Part shown: in pieces, positions 61,131 to 64,000 of the stretch
Layout of the letters: every line of letters starts with the position of its first letter
How positions within the stretch are numbered: position 1 is the stretch's first letter
Source of the DNA: Phenylobacterium soli
GTDB taxonomy: Bacteria > Pseudomonadota > Alphaproteobacteria > Caulobacterales > Caulobacteraceae
Reading direction: 5' to 3'
DNA length: 64,000 nt
Assembly (NCBI RefSeq): GCF_003254475.1
Contig: NZ_QFYQ01000001.1
Location: 3,190,001-3,254,000 of the forward strand
Notes under the pieces: model-generated
Databases searched by the model: none
Told to the model about the DNA's origin: nothing
Seen by the model: only the letters and a program-made list of their open reading frames with translations
Program-made: the position numbers and the translations under genes

Positions 61131-62422
61131 GCGGGTTCCTTCCGAGAGCCCTTGAGCTTCTTCTGGCCGAGGATGTCGAGCGCCAGGCGTTCGTAGAACG
61201 GGGCGCTCTCGCCGCGGCGGACCTTGCTGAGGAAGTATTTCTCGAAGCCGACCTTGGCGAGGTGGACCCAGCCGCCCTCGGCCGACCAGTTGACGTTGCG
61301 CGGCGGGATCTGCGGCTGGGCGACGAAGGCCACGCCGCCGTCGCCGAAGTCGGCCAGGCAGATGGCGTTCCAGGTGGCCTCGGCGGTCGCCGGCTTGCCC
61401 TCCATCAGCGCCTTCAGGTTCTCGGCGATGGCGGTGACCATGCTCTCGATCATGAAGCCGGTCTTGGGCACGCCCACCGGCACCGGCGTCTTGCCGACCG
61501 GCGGGATGGCGACGCAGACGCCAAGGCCGAAGATGTTGGGATAGGTCGGATTGCGCTGGTTCTTGTCGACGACGACGAAGCCCCGCGGGTTGGTCAGGCC
61601 CTCGATCCCGCGCAGCGCCTCGACGCCACGGAAGGCGGGCAGCATCATCGAGAAGGCAAAGGGCAGCTCGTGGGTCTGCTTGACCGAGCCGTCCTCGGCC
61701 ACCTCTTCGACGGTCATGACGCCGTTCTCGGCCTTCACCACGCGGGCGTTGGTGATCCACTTCACATAGCGGTCGCGGAACTCGCTCTCGAGCATGGACT
61801 TGGTGTCGCCGACGCCGTCGAGGCCGAGGTGGCCGATGTAGGGTTCCGAGGTGACGAAGGTCATCGGCACCCGGTCGCGCACCTTGCGGCGGCGCAGCTC
61901 GGTGTCGAGGATCATGGCGAACTCGTAGGCCGGGCCGAAGCAGGACGCCCCCTGCACCGCGCCGACCACGATCGGGCCGGGAGTCTTCACCAGCGCCTCG
62001 AAGGCCTCGGCGGTTTTCTCCGCGTGCGCCACGTGACAGATGGACTGGGTCTCGCCCGCCGGGCCGAGACCGGGAATCTCGTCGAAGGCGAGGTCCGGGC
62101 CGGTGGCGATCACGAGGTAGTCGTAGGCGAGGCTCTGGCCGTCGTTGAGCTCGATCCGGTTCTCGGCCGGATGAACGCGCCTGGCGCCCACGCCGGTGAA
62201 GTCGACGCCCTTCCTGGCCATCACCGGCGGCAGGTCGATCTCGATCGCCGAGCGCTTTCGCCAGCGCACGGCCACCCAGGGGTTCGAGGGGGTGAAGTGG
62301 AAGGTGTCGCCCTGGCTCACCACGGTGACCCTGGCGTTCTGGCCGACGGCGTCCTTGATCTCGAAGGCGGCGATGGAGCCGCCGAGACCGGCGCCGAGCA
62401 CGACGATGTGAGGCGTAGTCAT
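61127..62422 (-). CDS. Sulfide:quinone oxidoreductase-like flavoprotein
   Basis: 431 residues from MTTPHIVVLGAGLGG. FAD-binding GAGLGGSIAAFEI at the N-terminus, YDYLVIATGPDLAFDEIPG and IFGLGVCVAIPP, with cysteines in GASCFGPAYEF and GLGVCV positioned like the redox cysteines of SQR. SQR oxidises sulfide to polysulfide and passes electrons to quinone at the membrane. The DUF2892 gene coupled behind it and the divergent rhodanese support a sulfide or persulfide detoxification role. Confidence 0.88.
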   Translation of the reverse strand: MTTPHIVVLGAGLGGSIAAFEIKDAVGQNARVTVVSQGDTFHFTPSNPWVAVRWRKRSAIEIDLPPVMARKGVDFTGVGARRVHPAENRIELNDGQSLAYDYLVIATGPDLAFDEIPGLGPAGETQSICHVAHAEKTAEAFEALVKTPGPIVVGAVQGASCFGPAYEFAMILDTELRRRKVRDRVPMTFVTSEPYIGHLGLDGVGDTKSMLESEFRDRYVKWITNARVVKAENGVMTVEEVAEDGSVKQTHELPFAFSMMLPAFRGVEALRGIEGLTNPRGFVVVDKNQRNPTYPNIFGLGVCVAIPPVGKTPVPVGVPKTGFMIESMVTAIAENLKALMEGKPATAEATWNAICLADFGDGGVAFVAQPQIPPRNVNWSAEGGWVHLAKVGFEKYFLSKVRRGESAPFYERLALDILGQKKLKGSRKEPA

Positions 62423-62522
62423 AGCTTCATGATGCACGGCGCGCGTGCGTCCTCCTTGAGGTGCGTCAAAGCGGTCTTCTGGCCCCGGGCCTATTCGGAA
62501 CAGGCTTGAACCGGCCGCCTCT

Positions 62523-62547
62523 ATTCATATATGCGCATTCATGCATG
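62523..62547. promoter_or_regulatory. Tandem operator-like repeat in the sulfide promoter region
   Basis: ATTCATATATG (62523-62533) and ATTCATGCATG (62537-62547) are direct 11-bp repeats, 9 of 11 identical, spaced 14 bp start to start, in the divergent region between the SQR-like and rhodanese genes. It is AT-rich against its surroundings. A binding site for an ArsR-type (BigR/SqrR-like) sulfide sensor is a reasonable guess; no regulator gene is adjacent. Confidence 0.45.
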
Positions 62548-62591
62548 TTATGGCAACCGGGTCGCGCCGAGCCTTTCCAGGAACCCTGCCC

Positions 62592-62957
62592 ATGTTCGGA
62601 AAAACCAAGACCAAGGACCTCACGCCCCACGAGGTCGACGCCCTGCTCAAGAAGGGCGAGATCGTGCTGATCGACGTCCGCGAGCCGGCCGAGTTCGCCG
62701 CGGGCCGCATCCACGGGGCGCTGAACTTCCCGCTCAGCACCTTCGATCCCAAGGCCCTCCCCCTGCCCGACGCGGCCAAGAAGGTCGTGCTCCAGTGCGG
62801 CTCGGGCAAGCGATCGGCCAACGCCATCGAAATGTGCCGCCGGGCCGGCGTCGACGTCGACAGTCACCTGGGCGGCGGCATCATGGCCTGGCGGGCCGCG
62901 GGCCTGCCGACCACAGTGTTCGACCCGACCAGCGGCGCCGTGCGCGACGCCGGCTGA
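62592..62957 (+). CDS. Rhodanese-domain sulfurtransferase
   Basis: 121 residues from MFGKTKTKDLTPHEVDALL with AGGAA eight bases upstream. Single rhodanese domain: VLIDVREPAEFAAGRIHGALNFPLS and active-site loop LQCGSGKRSANA, whose cysteine carries the persulfide. It moves sulfane sulfur from polysulfide to thiol acceptors. Divergent from the SQR-like/DUF2892 pair with which it probably works, and 16 bp ahead of an efflux adaptor gene. Confidence 0.93.
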   Translation: MFGKTKTKDLTPHEVDALLKKGEIVLIDVREPAEFAAGRIHGALNFPLSTFDPKALPLPDAAKKVVLQCGSGKRSANAIEMCRRAGVDVDSHLGGGIMAWRAAGLPTTVFDPTSGAVRDAG

Positions 62958-62973
62958 TCCAGGACCGGCCGCC

Positions 62974-64000
62974 ATGCGCCTTCAGCCCATCATCGGGGCG
63001 GGGATCGCCCTCGGCCTCGGCCTTGCCCTCTCCGCCTGCGGCGGCAAGACCGAGGCGCCGCCCGTCGTCGCCGCGGCGGCCACCGGCGAGCGCCTGACGC
63101 TGCAGCCGGCCGTCATCCCCGACTGGAAGCCGGTGGCGGCGGTGGTCACCACCCGCCGCATGGGCGAGGCCCGCGCGCGCATCGGCGGCACCCTGATGCG
63201 GCTGAACGTCCGCGAGGGCGATCAGGTGCGCGAGGGCCAGGTGCTGGCGCTCGTGGCCGACCAGCGTCTCAACCTGGAAAGCCGCGGCTACGCCGCCCAG
63301 GCGGCCGCCGCCCAGGCGGAGGCGGTACGCGCCCAGGCCGACTACGCGCGCGTCAAGACGCTCTACGAGAAGGGCATCTATGCGAAGGCCCGGCTCGACC
63401 AGGCCGAGGCCTCCAACAAGGCCGCGCTGGGATCCTTCGAGGCGGCCCGCGCCCAGGCCGCGGCGAGCGCCGAGCTCAACGCCCAGGGCGCGATCCTGGC
63501 CCCCGCCTCCGGGCGGGTGCTGAAGGCCGACGTGCCGGCCGGCGCGGTGGTCAGCCCCGGCCAGACGGTGGTCACCGTCACCGCCGGCGAGCCGCTGCTG
63601 CGCCTGGAAGCCCCCGAGGCCCAGGCCAGAACCCTGCACGTGGGCGACAGGGTCCGGCTTGACGGCCGCGACCTGCCCGGCCCCACGGCCGAAGGGGTCA
63701 TCGTCCAGGTCTATCCGGCGATCACCGCCGGCCGCGTCACCGCAGACATCGCAGTCCCCGGCCTCGCCGCCGACCGCGTCGGCCAGAGCGTGCGGGTCAT
63801 GGTCAAGGTCGGCGAGCGGTCCGCCATCGTCATCCCGAGCCGCTTCGTCGCCAACCGCTACGGCATCGACTACGTGCGGGTGCTCGACCGCCAGGGCCAC
63901 GCCTCGGACGTGGCCGTCCAGCTCGCCCCCGGCCCCGACGCCGGCCGCGTCGAGGTGCTGTCGGGCGTCGGCGGCGGCGACGTGATCCTCGCACCCAAGG
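62974..64000 (+). CDS. RND efflux periplasmic adaptor lipoprotein, C-terminus outside the window
   Basis: 342 residues are visible before the window ends. A lipoprotein signal (LGLGLALSACGG) ends in a lipobox cysteine. Then come the HlyD/AcrA features: VTTRRMGEARARIGGTLMRLNVREGDQVREGQVL (lipoyl half-motif), a helical hairpin rich in alanine (residues 105-165), and APASGRVLKADVPAGAVVSPGQTVVTV (second lipoyl half). Such adaptors join an inner-membrane RND pump, probably encoded just past the window, to an outer-membrane channel. Confidence 0.92.
   Translation, partial: MRLQPIIGAGIALGLGLALSACGGKTEAPPVVAAAATGERLTLQPAVIPDWKPVAAVVTTRRMGEARARIGGTLMRLNVREGDQVREGQVLALVADQRLNLESRGYAAQAAAAQAEAVRAQADYARVKTLYEKGIYAKARLDQAEASNKAALGSFEAARAQAAASAELNAQGAILAPASGRVLKADVPAGAVVSPGQTVVTVTAGEPLLRLEAPEAQARTLHVGDRVRLDGRDLPGPTAEGVIVQVYPAITAGRVTADIAVPGLAADRVGQSVRVMVKVGERSAIVIPSRFVANRYGIDYVRVLDRQGHASDVAVQLAPGPDAGRVEVLSGVGGGDVILAPK

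Overview
The window reads as high-GC alphaproteobacterial chromosome. TonB-dependent receptor uptake, GMC oxidoreductase, RTX proteins, a Ti-type traA/traCDG set and the DUF736/ArdC/DUF2958 accessory genes point to Caulobacterales, possibly Phenylobacterium (inference; no ribosomal marker is present). It splits into a left chromosomal segment (1-35.8 kb), a 25-kb integrated mobile element (about 35805-60837) and a right chromosomal segment.

Left segment. A truncated CBS-domain gene, a rhomboid protease and an M16 peptidase are followed by a minus-strand catabolic cluster: type-B carboxylesterase, spinster-like MFS, TetR, acyl-CoA ligase, TonB receptor, GMC oxidoreductase and enoyl-CoA hydratase. 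A similar 34-bp site precedes both the MFS and the receptor genes and looks like a shared TetR operator. Then come a gamma carbonic anhydrase, phoH, a MarR/EmrB-type efflux pair with a perfect operator, small hypothetical genes, two giant tandem RTX/GH16 secreted glycosidases with polyproline linkers, a nitronate monooxygenase, methylmalonyl-CoA mutase (two subunits), an NTF2-like protein, an Fe superoxide dismutase and a fused isoaspartyl methyltransferase/erythromycin-esterase-like protein.

Mobile element. It is inserted exactly in the anticodon loop of a tRNA-Leu(UAA) gene. The 5' half of that tRNA lies at 60829-60867 and the 3' half at 35758-35811, and joining them gives a perfect cloverleaf. 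Each junction carries the 9-bp core TTTTAAGTC (plus strand). Neither end restores the tRNA. Inside the element, at 55042-55362, is a complete second tRNA-Leu(UAA) interrupted between U34 and A35 by a 232-nt group I intron. The element therefore destroys one tRNA-Leu(UAA) and appears to bring a replacement whose DNA lacks the contiguous integration core because the intron sits in it. This is the most striking feature of the window.

Element cargo, left to right: XRE regulator, Mrr nuclease, DUF2958, a type I restriction-modification operon (hsdM-hsdS-HEPN/Abi_C-hsdR), MOBQ relaxase traA, a candidate oriT, traC-traD-traG, integrase 1, ArdC, DUF736, a PLD nuclease, two small genes, the intron-bearing tRNA, a probable PD-(D/E)xK nuclease, a SIR2/P-loop ATPase and integrase 2 beside the right junction. 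A relaxase, coupling protein and oriT are present without a type IV secretion channel, so it looks like an integrative mobilizable element carrying a defence island.

Right segment. A sulfide:quinone reductase-like gene with a DUF2892 membrane protein is divergent from a rhodanese, followed by a truncated RND-efflux adaptor lipoprotein gene running off the window.
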